Below, in pieces: positions 6,039-12,633 of a stretch of 13,772 nt of DNA. The translations under genes and the position numbers were made by a program. Within the stretch, counting starts at the first letter, position 1. Every line of letters starts with the position of its first letter. This DNA is from Spyradocola sp034113365 (GTDB lineage Bacteria; Bacillota; Clostridia; Christensenellales; UBA1750). The notes below the pieces were generated by a model. That model was not told the origin of the DNA, made no database searches, and saw nothing but the letters and a program-made list of their open reading frames with translations. The stretch spans positions 1-13,772 of the forward strand of contig JAXEXP010000004.1 of NCBI GenBank assembly GCA_034113365.1, written 5' to 3'.

Positions 6039-7803
6039 CCACCTGCGCCTTCTTGCGCTTGCGCACGATCACGACGACGACCACAGCCGCAGCGCCCGCG
6101 ACGCCCACCGCCACCAGGATCCACACCCAGAAGGGGATGCCCTGCGACACGGGCTCGGCGTCCACCATCATGCCGCCCTCCATCATGTCGGGCTCCTCGT
6201 AGTAGCCGTACATGTCCTCGTAGGAGGCGACGTTGAGGTTGATGGGGGTGCGCTTTTCGGTGACGTTGCCCTCGGCGTCCTCGTAGGTGACCACGATGTC
6301 GCCGGTGATCTGGCCGCTGGCGTCGGCGTTGGGCGTGACCATCACGTCGTAGCTCTTGGAGGTGCCGGACTCCATGTTGCCCGCATAGTAGTTCTCATCC
6401 GCCGCCATGCTGTCGCTCTCCAGATACACCGACACGTTGTAGAGGCGGCTCTTGCCCTTGTTGTAGAGGTTCATCATCAGGTTGAAGCTCTCGCCCGCAT
6501 AGGTTTCAATGGGGTAGGAGGGCGGGTCGAGCGACAGGTTGGCCACCTGCACCACGGGCAGCACGAAGGTGTCCGAAGAGGTCTTGGCCATATTTTCCTG
6601 TACGAACGCATTGGCCAGCGTCAGCTCCACGGGATCCACGCCCGCAGACGCGGTGGCCTTGAGGCGCACGGTCTGCTCCACCACCTCGCCGGGCGCGACC
6701 TTCTCGATGAAGAAGGAGCTGGCGCCGGAGACGGGCAGCACGGTCTTGTTGGCCTCAGAGAGCGTGGACTTGACGTCGGTGACGGTCTTGTCCGAGGTGT
6801 TGCGGATGCGCAGCGTCAGGTCGAACTCGTCGCCCGCCTTGATCTCCTGCGGCTCCACCGTGTAGCCATCCAGCAGCAGGATTGCAGTGGAGGGATCGGT
6901 AGGGGCGAGGGAGCCGTCGCCCGAGGAGGGCTTTTTGCCGTTGCGGATCTCGACGTAGGTGGTGATGGTGGTCTCCACCGGGGTGGTCTCCTGCAGGTTG
7001 GTGTTCTGGTAGAGGTGGTAGAGCTTGAAGGAGATGGGGTAGTAGCCGTTGACCGCGTCGGACTTGACCTTAAAGGGGAAGTCGAACCAGGTGTCGGTCA
7101 CCTCGCCGTCGGCGTTGGTTTCCACCTGAATATCCGCCATGGTCTTGCCGTAGGCGGCGTACTCCAGCTCAAAGGGGAACTCCTCCGTTTTGCCCGACAC
7201 CACCGGCTCGATGCGGAAGTAGGACAGCGGCGCGTTCCCGAAATTCTTGTCGCCCTTGTAGGCCAGATGCAGCTGCAGGTCTACCTTGTGATCCTTGTCG
7301 TCCCGGGCGATGGGGGTGGCGCGCAGCGTGATGTCGTAGATGGACTGGAGCTTGGACTTGTCCTGCTCGCCCTGATCGACCTTGCCGTCCCAGGTAGGCC
7401 ATTCTTCACCAAAACCAATGCTGATATAACTTGTATAAGGGGCACTCGTTGCAGAACCGGTCGATGCAACAAAAGAAATTTGGGGATAGCCGTTGTACAG
7501 CTCTCCTTCGTCTTTACACTGGAATGTAAAAACTACGGTTGCCGGGAGCGAGGAAAACGTCTTGCTTTGCTCGCTGCCTGTTTTCAAATAAGCAGAGGGA
7601 AAATTTTCTACGGAAACGGTACCGGAAGCAGCAGCGGGACCATCTACCATGACTTTGCAGGTGACGGTTCTGCTGCTCGGATCCGGATTGGTTTCAACGG
7701 ACGTGATAGCCAGAATTTCCTCCGCTTTAGCGGTCACGGGGAACATCAGGATGACCATCAGCAGGGCCATCACAAGAGTGAGCGGTTTGACAAGGCGTTT
7801 CAT
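6019..7803 (-). CDS. Secreted membrane-anchored protein with immunoglobulin-like (COG1361-type) domains, partner of an ABC transporter
   Basis: This 594-residue protein begins with a signal peptide (MKRLVKPLTLVMALLMVILM, cleavage likely after AKA at 27) and ends with one membrane helix (about 557-580) followed by a basic stop-transfer stretch RKRKKAQVDDDEMD. It should therefore be anchored outside the cell with a short acidic tail inside. The region between is beta-rich; at about 290-530 there are two tandem modules with AGDEFDLTLRIRNTSDKTVT and AGESFNLMMNLYNKGKSRLY, the pattern of CARDB/COG1361 S-layer-like domains. A Met-rich acidic stretch (EPDMMEGGMMVDAEP, about 537-551) precedes the membrane helix. 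Residues about 21-134 are encoded by clearly lower-GC DNA. It sits between the ATPase (4-base ATGA overlap) and permease (20-base overlap), with GAGGAGG before its ATG, so it is very likely a subunit or substrate-capture partner of that transporter. The substrate is unknown. Confidence 0.85.
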   Translation of the reverse strand: MKRLVKPLTLVMALLMVILMFPVTAKAEEILAITSVETNPDPSSRTVTCKVMVDGPAAASGTVSVENFPSAYLKTGSEQSKTFSSLPATVVFTFQCKDEGELYNGYPQISFVASTGSATSAPYTSYISIGFGEEWPTWDGKVDQGEQDKSKLQSIYDITLRATPIARDDKDHKVDLQLHLAYKGDKNFGNAPLSYFRIEPVVSGKTEEFPFELEYAAYGKTMADIQVETNADGEVTDTWFDFPFKVKSDAVNGYYPISFKLYHLYQNTNLQETTPVETTITTYVEIRNGKKPSSGDGSLAPTDPSTAILLLDGYTVEPQEIKAGDEFDLTLRIRNTSDKTVTDVKSTLSEANKTVLPVSGASSFFIEKVAPGEVVEQTVRLKATASAGVDPVELTLANAFVQENMAKTSSDTFVLPVVQVANLSLDPPSYPIETYAGESFNLMMNLYNKGKSRLYNVSVYLESDSMAADENYYAGNMESGTSKSYDVMVTPNADASGQITGDIVVTYEDAEGNVTEKRTPINLNVASYEDMYGYYEEPDMMEGGMMVDAEPVSQGIPFWVWILVAVGVAGAAAVVVVVIVRKRKKAQVDDDEMD

Positions 7804-8537
7804 GCGGTTTCCTCCTCTGTGCTGTGCGCGCTGTCTGCGGCGCGCTGCGCTTTCTGATCGACAATGTCCACGATGAGGCCGTCCAGTATGTTGACCACGC
7901 GGTCGGCGTGCGCGGCCACGGTGGGGTCGTGCGTCACCATCACCAGCGTGTGCCCGTCCTTGCAGGCGATGCGCTGGATGAGCGACAGGATCTCCTCGCT
8001 CGTGCGGCTGTCCAGGTTGCCGGTGGGCTCGTCGGCAAAGATCACCTCAGGGCTGGCCACCAGCGCCCGCGCGATGCCCACGCGCTGCTGCTGTCCGCCC
8101 GACATCTGCGACGGGCGGTGGCTGATGTGCTTTTCCAGCCCCACCTCGCGCAGCATCGCCGTCGCCGCCGCCTTGCGCTTGCGCAGCCCCACGCCGCGGT
8201 ACACCAGCGGCATGGACACGTTCTCCACCGCCGTCATCGACGGGAACAGATTGAACTGCTGGAAGATGAAGCCGATGTGCTGCAGCCGGAAGTTCACCAG
8301 CTGCGACTCGCTCATCTTCTCCAGGTGCTGCCCCGCGATCACGATGCTGCCCCGCGTGGGCTTCTCCAGCCCGGCCATCATGTTGAGCAGCGTGGACTTG
8401 CCGCTGCCCGACCGGCCGATGATGCATACGAACTCCCCCGGGTAGATGTCCAGATCCACGCCGTTGAGTGCGTGCACCCTTTCCTCGCCCACGCGGTAGG
8501 TCTTTTTCAGCCCCCGTATGCTGATGATGGGTTCCAA
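7800..8537 (-). CDS. ABC transporter ATP-binding protein, LolD/MacB family
   Basis: This 245-residue stand-alone ATPase is the usual length for the LolD/MacB/FtsE group. Visible motifs are Walker A GRSGSGKST (41-49), Q-loop IFQQFNLFPSM (about 91-101), signature MSGGQQQR (145-152), Walker B VIFADEPTGNLD (165-176) with the catalytic Glu170, and switch His203 in MVTHDP. The ADEPTGNLD motif is characteristic of this family. It would power the permease encoded two genes downstream. The start is a TTG (8537-8535) with AGGGGG 9 bases upstream; no ATG is available near the conserved beginning MEPIISIRGLKKTY. The C-terminal tail after about residue 225 is Ala- and Glu-rich and shows no recognisable motif. 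The stop overlaps the next ATG as ATGA, which suggests coupled translation. Confidence 0.94.
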   Translation of the reverse strand: MEPIISIRGLKKTYRVGEERVHALNGVDLDIYPGEFVCIIGRSGSGKSTLLNMMAGLEKPTRGSIVIAGQHLEKMSESQLVNFRLQHIGFIFQQFNLFPSMTAVENVSMPLVYRGVGLRKRKAAATAMLREVGLEKHISHRPSQMSGGQQQRVGIARALVASPEVIFADEPTGNLDSRTSEEILSLIQRIACKDGHTLVMVTHDPTVAAHADRVVNILDGLIVDIVDQKAQRAADSAHSTEEETA

Positions 8538-8556
8538 GGTCTCTTTCCCCCTCCCT

Positions 8557-8589
8557 GCGGCGAAAGCGCGCCGCCCGTTTTTGTTTTTT
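8557..8589 (+). terminator. Terminator-like hairpin facing dnaE, inside the leader of the opposing operon
   Basis: GCGGCG (8557-8562) pairs with CGCCGC (8569-8574) around a 6-base loop and is followed by CCG and TTTTTGTTTTTT (8578-8589). On the plus strand this has the shape of an intrinsic terminator, yet no plus-strand gene lies upstream. It would stop antisense transcripts coming through the ABC operon before they reach dnaE. On the minus strand the same hairpin ends just before the ribosome binding site of the ATPase gene. Confidence 0.5.
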
Positions 8590-8615
8590 ACGCAATGACT
8601 CTATCCCTTAGACGA

Positions 8616-8688
8616 GCGCACAGCCAAAAAGTTCCTGCGCACGCGCCCCGCAGCAAAACTTGTTTGATCTCCCAAGCGTACTAGCTGC
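8616..8688 (-). promoter_or_regulatory. Structured 5' leader of the three-gene ABC operon with alternative pairings
   Basis: In the minus-strand transcript a first helix GCAGC/GCTGC (8688-8684 with 8654-8650, enclosing CTTG/CAAG) and a helix GTGCGCAG/CTGTGCGC (8642-8635 with 8623-8616, two G-U pairs) can form. A third pairing, CTGCG with CGCAG (8653-8649 with 8639-8635), overlaps both and is followed by GAACTTTTT, a weak terminator shape. The overlap is seen in the sequence; a switching role is inference. It matches no riboswitch class I recognise. Confidence 0.3.
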
Positions 8689-8708
8689 AATAATACACTT
8701 GCGCATAT

Positions 8709-8737
8709 AGCATAGCACATTCTTCCGCAAAAGGAAA
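8709..8737 (-). promoter_or_regulatory. Possible promoter of the three-gene ABC operon
   Basis: On the minus strand TTTCCT (8737-8732) is followed after 17 bases by TATGCT (8714-8709), which has a TG-C extension just upstream. Both boxes deviate from consensus, so this is the best candidate rather than a secure call. It would give a leader of about 165 bases before the TTG start. Confidence 0.35.
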
Positions 8738-8765
8738 GCCCCCAATGCAAGCTTTACAAAACCGC

Positions 8766-8794
8766 TTTTAGCCCGCCGCAAAATGTGGTATCAT
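8766..8794 (+). promoter_or_regulatory. Promoter of dnaE
   Basis: TTTTAG (8766-8771), a 17-base spacer and TATCAT (8789-8794) with an extended TGG just upstream form a plausible promoter. The -10 surroundings AATGTGGTATCAT nearly match AATGTGGTATAAT at the promoter at 12314-12342. An alternative -10, TATAAG at 8799, lacks a -35 box. Confidence 0.5.
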
Positions 8795-8826
8795 ACCTTA
8801 TAAGAACAGACAAAGGGGGGACGCCC

Positions 8827-11800
8827 ATGAGCTTTGCGCACCTGCACCTGCACACCGAGTATTCGCTGCTGGACGGCGCGTGCCGCTTAAAGCCGCTGAT
8901 CGCCCGCGCAAAGGAGCTGGGCATGGAGTCGCTGGCCATCACCGACCACGGCGTGATGTACGGCGTGGTGGACTTTTACGAGGAATGCCTGCGCCAGGGC
9001 ATCCACCCGGTGATCGGCTGCGAGGTGTACGTCGCCCCGGGCAGCCGCTTTGACAAGACCTCCACCGCCCGCGAGTACGCGCACCTCGTGCTGCTGTGCG
9101 AGAACCAGCAGGGCTACCAGAACCTCATCAAGCTGTGCTCGGCGGGCTTCATCGAGGGGTATTACTACCGCCCCCGCATCGACATGGAGCTGCTGCGGCA
9201 GAAGCACGAGGGCATCATCGCGCTGTCGGCGTGCCTGTCGGGCGACGTGCCGCGCCTCATCCTGCAGGGGCAGCTGGAGGAGGCCAAGCAGCTGGCGCTC
9301 ACCTTCCGGGACATCATGGGGGAGGGCAACTACTTCCTCGAGGTGCAGGATCATGGCCTGCGCGAGCAGAAGCTCGTCAATCAGGGCATCCTCCAAATCA
9401 GCCGCGAGACGGGCATCCCCGTGGTGTGCACCAACGACGTGCACTACATCCTGAGGCAGGACGCCCGCGCGCAGGAGATCCTCATGTGCATCCAGACCGG
9501 CAAAAAGCTGGACGACCCCGACCGCATGCGCATGGACACCGACCAGATGTACTTAAAGTCCGAGGACGAGATGCGCGCCGTGTTCCCCCAGCTGGAGGAC
9601 GCCATCGCCCGCACCGGCGAGATCGCCCGGCGCTGCAACGTCGAGTTTGAGTTCGGCCACTACCACCTGCCCGACTTCCCCGTGCCGAACGGCGAGCCGC
9701 ACGATGAATACCTGCACCGCCTGTGCATCGAGGGCGCGATCCGCCGCTACGGCTCGCTCGAGGGCGAGGTGGGGCAGCGCCTGGAATACGAGTTCTCCAT
9801 GATCTGCCGCATGGGCTACGTCGATTACTTTCTGATCGTGTGGGATTTCATACGCTTTGCGCGCAGCAAGGGCATCCCCGTCGGCCCGGGCAGAGGCTCG
9901 GGCGCGGGCTCCATCTGCGCCTACGCGCTGGGCATCACGGGCATCGACCCGCTCAAGTACAACCTCATCTTCGAGCGCTTCTTAAACCCCGAGCGCGTCT
10001 CCATGCCCGACTTTGACATCGACTTTTGCTACGAGCGCCGTCAGGAGGTCATCGACTACGTCACCGAAAAGTATGGCGCGGATCACGTCAGCCAGATCAT
10101 CACCTTTGGCACCATGGCCGCCCGCGCGGTGGTGCGCGACGTCGGCCGCGTGCTGGGCATGCCCTATGCCGAGGTGGATCAGATCAGCAAGATGATCCCC
10201 AACGACCTCAAAATGACGCTGAGCAAGGCGCTGGAGATCTCCACGGAGCTCAAAAAACTCTATGACAACGACGAAAAGGTGCACGAGCTGATCGACTACG
10301 CGCTGACGCTGGAGGGCATGCCGCGGCACGCCTCCACGCACGCGGCGGGCGTGGTGATCGGCGCGCGCCCGCTGGACGAGTTCGTCCCCCTGCAGACCAA
10401 CGACGACGTGATCACCACCCAGTTCCCCATGACCACCGTCGAGCACCTCGGCCTGCTCAAGATGGACTTCCTCGGCCTGCGCACGCTCACCGTCATCAAC
10501 GACGCGCAGACCATGGTGCGCAGCGACATCGACCCCGACTTTGACGTGGAAAAGATCCCCACGGACGATCAGGAGACCTACGCCATGCTCTCCCGCGGCG
10601 ACACCGACGGCGTGTTTCAGCTGGAATCGGCGGGCATGCGGCGCGTGCTGGCCGACCTGCAGCCCGAGAACCTCGAGGACATCATCGCCGTCATCTCACT
10701 CTACCGCCCCGGCCCCATGTCCTCCATCCCGCGCTTCATCGCGGGCAAAAAGGACCCCGCTTCCGTCAAATACCTCTCGCCCATACTCGAGCGCTCGCTC
10801 GACGTCACCTACGGCTGCATGGTCTATCAGGAGCAGGTCATGCAGATCGTGCGCGACATCGCGGGCTATTCCCTCGGCCGCAGCGACATGGTGCGCCGCG
10901 CGATGGCCAAGAAAAAGGCCGCCGAGATGGAGAAGGAGAAGAAGGTGTTCGTCGAGGGCCAGGTGGACGAGCAGGGCAACGTCACCGTGCCCGGCGCGGT
11001 GCGCATGGGCACCAGCGCCGAGGTCGCGCTGCAGATCTTTTCGGAGATGGAGTCCTTTGCGCAGTACGCGTTCAACAAATCCCACGCCGCGGCCTATGCC
11101 GTGGTCGCGTGGCAGACGGCGTACCTAAAGTGCCACTACCCCGTGCAGTTCATGGCGGCCATCTTAAACTCCGTCGTGGGCAACCCGGGCAAGATCTCCG
11201 CGTTCATCCAGTATTGCCGCAAGCACGGCATCGAGGTGCTGCCGCCCGACGTCAACCGCTCGCAGGCCAAGTTCTCCGTGGAAAACGGCAAGATCCGCTA
11301 CGGACTGGGCGCCATCCGAAACGCGGGAACCAATGCCGTCGCCGCCGTGCTGCGCGGCCGCAGCGAGCGCCCCTACGCCGACCTGTTCGACTTCATCGAG
11401 CGCGTGGAACTGGAGTTCATCAACAAGCGCGTGGTCGAGTCGCTGATCAAGTCGGGTGCGATGGACGAATTTCCCGGCTGCCGCGCGCAGAAGCTGGCGA
11501 TGTACGAGGTCGTGATGGACTCCGAGGTGAACCGCCGCAAGACCATGGTGGCGGGCCAGCTGTCGCTCTTTGGCGAGGACACGCTCGCCGCCCCGCGCCC
11601 CGCGCTGCCAAAGCTCCCCGAGATGAGCCGCCGCTTGCTGCTGCAGTACGAAAAGGAGATCACGGGCGTCTACATCACCGGCCACCCGCTGGACGAGTAC
11701 CGCGAGCAGCTGGAAAAGATGCCCTACAACGTCCACGTCATCACCGAGTACAGCGAGGAGGAGGACTGGGAGAAGTACGACCGCATGCCCATCGCGCTCA

Positions 11801-12267
11801 GCGGCATGATCATCGAGACGCGCATGAACACCACCAAGTCCAATAAACTGATGTGCTTTGTGACGCTGGAGGATCTGTACGGCTCCATCGAGTGCCTGGT
11901 GTTCCCCAGGGTCTACGAGCGCGTGTCGCGCCTGATCCAGGTGGACGCCGCCGTCACGCTCAAGGGCACGCTGTCGCTGCGCGAGGACGAGGCCCCCAAG
12001 CTGCTGGTGGACAATATTTTCCCGCTGGAGCCCGAGGGCAAAAAGCCCGCCGCGCGCCCGCAGCGCTTTTACGTCAAGGTGGAGGACAAGGCGCTCGTGC
12101 CCATGATGCAGAACCTGCTGACGGCCCACGCCGGCCCCGTTCCCGTGCGCGCCGTCATCGAGGGCAGGATCTACGATTTGCCCGCCGCCTGCGCCGTCCA
12201 GCCCGGCCCGGAGCTGGTTGCCGCGCTCGAGCAGCTGCTGGGCGAGGGCACCGCAAAGCTGGCATGA
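8827..12267 (+). CDS. dnaE: DNA polymerase III alpha subunit, DnaE type
   Basis: This 1146-residue protein synthesises DNA in the replisome; GC-rich Firmicutes usually pair it with PolC, so it may serve as the primer-extending polymerase. Domains in order: PHP (about 1-210) with all expected metal ligands visible (His7, His9, Asp16, His41, Glu66, His86, Cys136, Asp204, His206), palm with the catalytic Asp397 and Asp399 in MPDFDIDF and Asp547 in KMDFLGL, a tandem helix-hairpin-helix region, a clamp-binding motif QLSLF (911-915), and an OB-fold (about 985-1070, IALSGMIIETRMN). The length is normal for DnaE. The start is the ATG at 8827, preceded by AAAGGGGGGA; an in-frame GTG at 8785 falls inside the promoter. 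No clear intrinsic terminator follows. Confidence 0.97.
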   Translation: MSFAHLHLHTEYSLLDGACRLKPLIARAKELGMESLAITDHGVMYGVVDFYEECLRQGIHPVIGCEVYVAPGSRFDKTSTAREYAHLVLLCENQQGYQNLIKLCSAGFIEGYYYRPRIDMELLRQKHEGIIALSACLSGDVPRLILQGQLEEAKQLALTFRDIMGEGNYFLEVQDHGLREQKLVNQGILQISRETGIPVVCTNDVHYILRQDARAQEILMCIQTGKKLDDPDRMRMDTDQMYLKSEDEMRAVFPQLEDAIARTGEIARRCNVEFEFGHYHLPDFPVPNGEPHDEYLHRLCIEGAIRRYGSLEGEVGQRLEYEFSMICRMGYVDYFLIVWDFIRFARSKGIPVGPGRGSGAGSICAYALGITGIDPLKYNLIFERFLNPERVSMPDFDIDFCYERRQEVIDYVTEKYGADHVSQIITFGTMAARAVVRDVGRVLGMPYAEVDQISKMIPNDLKMTLSKALEISTELKKLYDNDEKVHELIDYALTLEGMPRHASTHAAGVVIGARPLDEFVPLQTNDDVITTQFPMTTVEHLGLLKMDFLGLRTLTVINDAQTMVRSDIDPDFDVEKIPTDDQETYAMLSRGDTDGVFQLESAGMRRVLADLQPENLEDIIAVISLYRPGPMSSIPRFIAGKKDPASVKYLSPILERSLDVTYGCMVYQEQVMQIVRDIAGYSLGRSDMVRRAMAKKKAAEMEKEKKVFVEGQVDEQGNVTVPGAVRMGTSAEVALQIFSEMESFAQYAFNKSHAAAYAVVAWQTAYLKCHYPVQFMAAILNSVVGNPGKISAFIQYCRKHGIEVLPPDVNRSQAKFSVENGKIRYGLGAIRNAGTNAVAAVLRGRSERPYADLFDFIERVELEFINKRVVESLIKSGAMDEFPGCRAQKLAMYEVVMDSEVNRRKTMVAGQLSLFGEDTLAAPRPALPKLPEMSRRLLLQYEKEITGVYITGHPLDEYREQLEKMPYNVHVITEYSEEEDWEKYDRMPIALSGMIIETRMNTTKSNKLMCFVTLEDLYGSIECLVFPRVYERVSRLIQVDAAVTLKGTLSLREDEAPKLLVDNIFPLEPEGKKPAARPQRFYVKVEDKALVPMMQNLLTAHAGPVPVRAVIEGRIYDLPAACAVQPGPELVAALEQLLGEGTAKLA

Positions 12268-12313
12268 ACCCATGAAACCGGGGGGATTTTGCCGCGGATC
12301 GCGCTTTTTGCAA

Positions 12314-12342
12314 TTTACACCCGTTTTATAATGTGGTATAAT
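12314..12342 (+). promoter_or_regulatory. Promoter of the small gene and pfkA
   Basis: TTTACA (12314-12319) and a perfect TATAAT (12337-12342) are separated by exactly 17 bases, with a TGG extension before the -10. The expected transcription start is near 12349. No other strong promoter lies before pfkA, so this probably drives both downstream genes. Confidence 0.8.
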
Positions 12343-12351
12343 CACGTTGAC

Positions 12352-12371
12352 CGGTCGGAGCGATCCGGCCG
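12352..12371 (+). promoter_or_regulatory. 5' leader hairpin with GCGA tetraloop next to a ribosome binding site
   Basis: CGGTCGGA (12352-12359) pairs with TCCGGCCG (12364-12371), eight pairs including one G-U, closed by GCGA, a GNRA tetraloop. It would sit at the very 5' end of the transcript, and the AGGGAGG ribosome binding site starts one base later. A role in mRNA stability or translation is inference. Confidence 0.5.
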
Positions 12372-12386
12372 AAGGGAGGAAAACGT

Positions 12387-12590
12387 ATGGCGGGGTGGAT
12401 CGTCATCCACATGGCGCGCAGCCAGCAGGAGGCGCAGCGGCTCAGCCGCAAGCTGTCCGACGAGGGCGTGCTCGTGCGCCTGCGGCCCGTCTACCGCAAC
12501 CGTCCCGAGCAGGAGAACTACTACGAGCTGCAGGTGCTCCAGTCCGAGGCCGAAACGGCGCGCGAGATCTTCCTGGAAAAAGGTTTTTGA
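12387..12590 (+). CDS. Small protein of unknown function between dnaE and pfkA
   Basis: This 67-residue frame starts MAGWIVIHMARSQQEAQRLS and ends SEAETAREIFLEKGF. AGGGAGG lies 7 bases before its ATG and a strong promoter lies upstream, so it is very likely a real gene. I do not recognise the product. The pattern suggests a beta-alpha-beta-beta-alpha fold: a strand (WIVIHMA), a helix (SQQEAQRLSRKLSDEG), two strands (VLVRLRPVYR and YYELQVL) and a closing helix. There is no signal peptide, membrane helix or cysteine, so it should be a small cytosolic protein. The layout recalls small ferredoxin-like proteins of the DUF2007 kind, but this is a resemblance only. It is separated from pfkA by 43 bases with no obvious promoter, so the two are probably co-transcribed. 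A longer upstream frame exists out of phase and has no ribosome binding site. Confidence 0.8.
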   Translation: MAGWIVIHMARSQQEAQRLSRKLSDEGVLVRLRPVYRNRPEQENYYELQVLQSEAETAREIFLEKGF

Positions 12591-12633
12591 ATCCCTTTAC
12601 AAATAACGAAACCTGAAAGAAGGAGAGTCTACC

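Noticed and set aside
4509..6236. Long plus-strand open frames (575 and more codons) opposite the permease and the secreted protein, also 1131-2297, 2308-4044 and 5896-7857
   Set aside because: They are antisense to clear genes, rich in His, Arg, Ala, Val and Gly as expected from GC-rich codon mirroring, lack ribosome binding sites, and show no recognisable domain.
12293..12309. CGCG-GAT-CGCG hairpin followed by CTTTTT after dnaE as a terminator
   Set aside because: The stem has only four pairs. It may contribute to termination but is not convincing on its own.
11164..12345. Minus-strand frame of 393 codons opposite dnaE, and 12442-13626 opposite pfkA
   Set aside because: Both are shadows of well-supported genes with biased amino acid composition.
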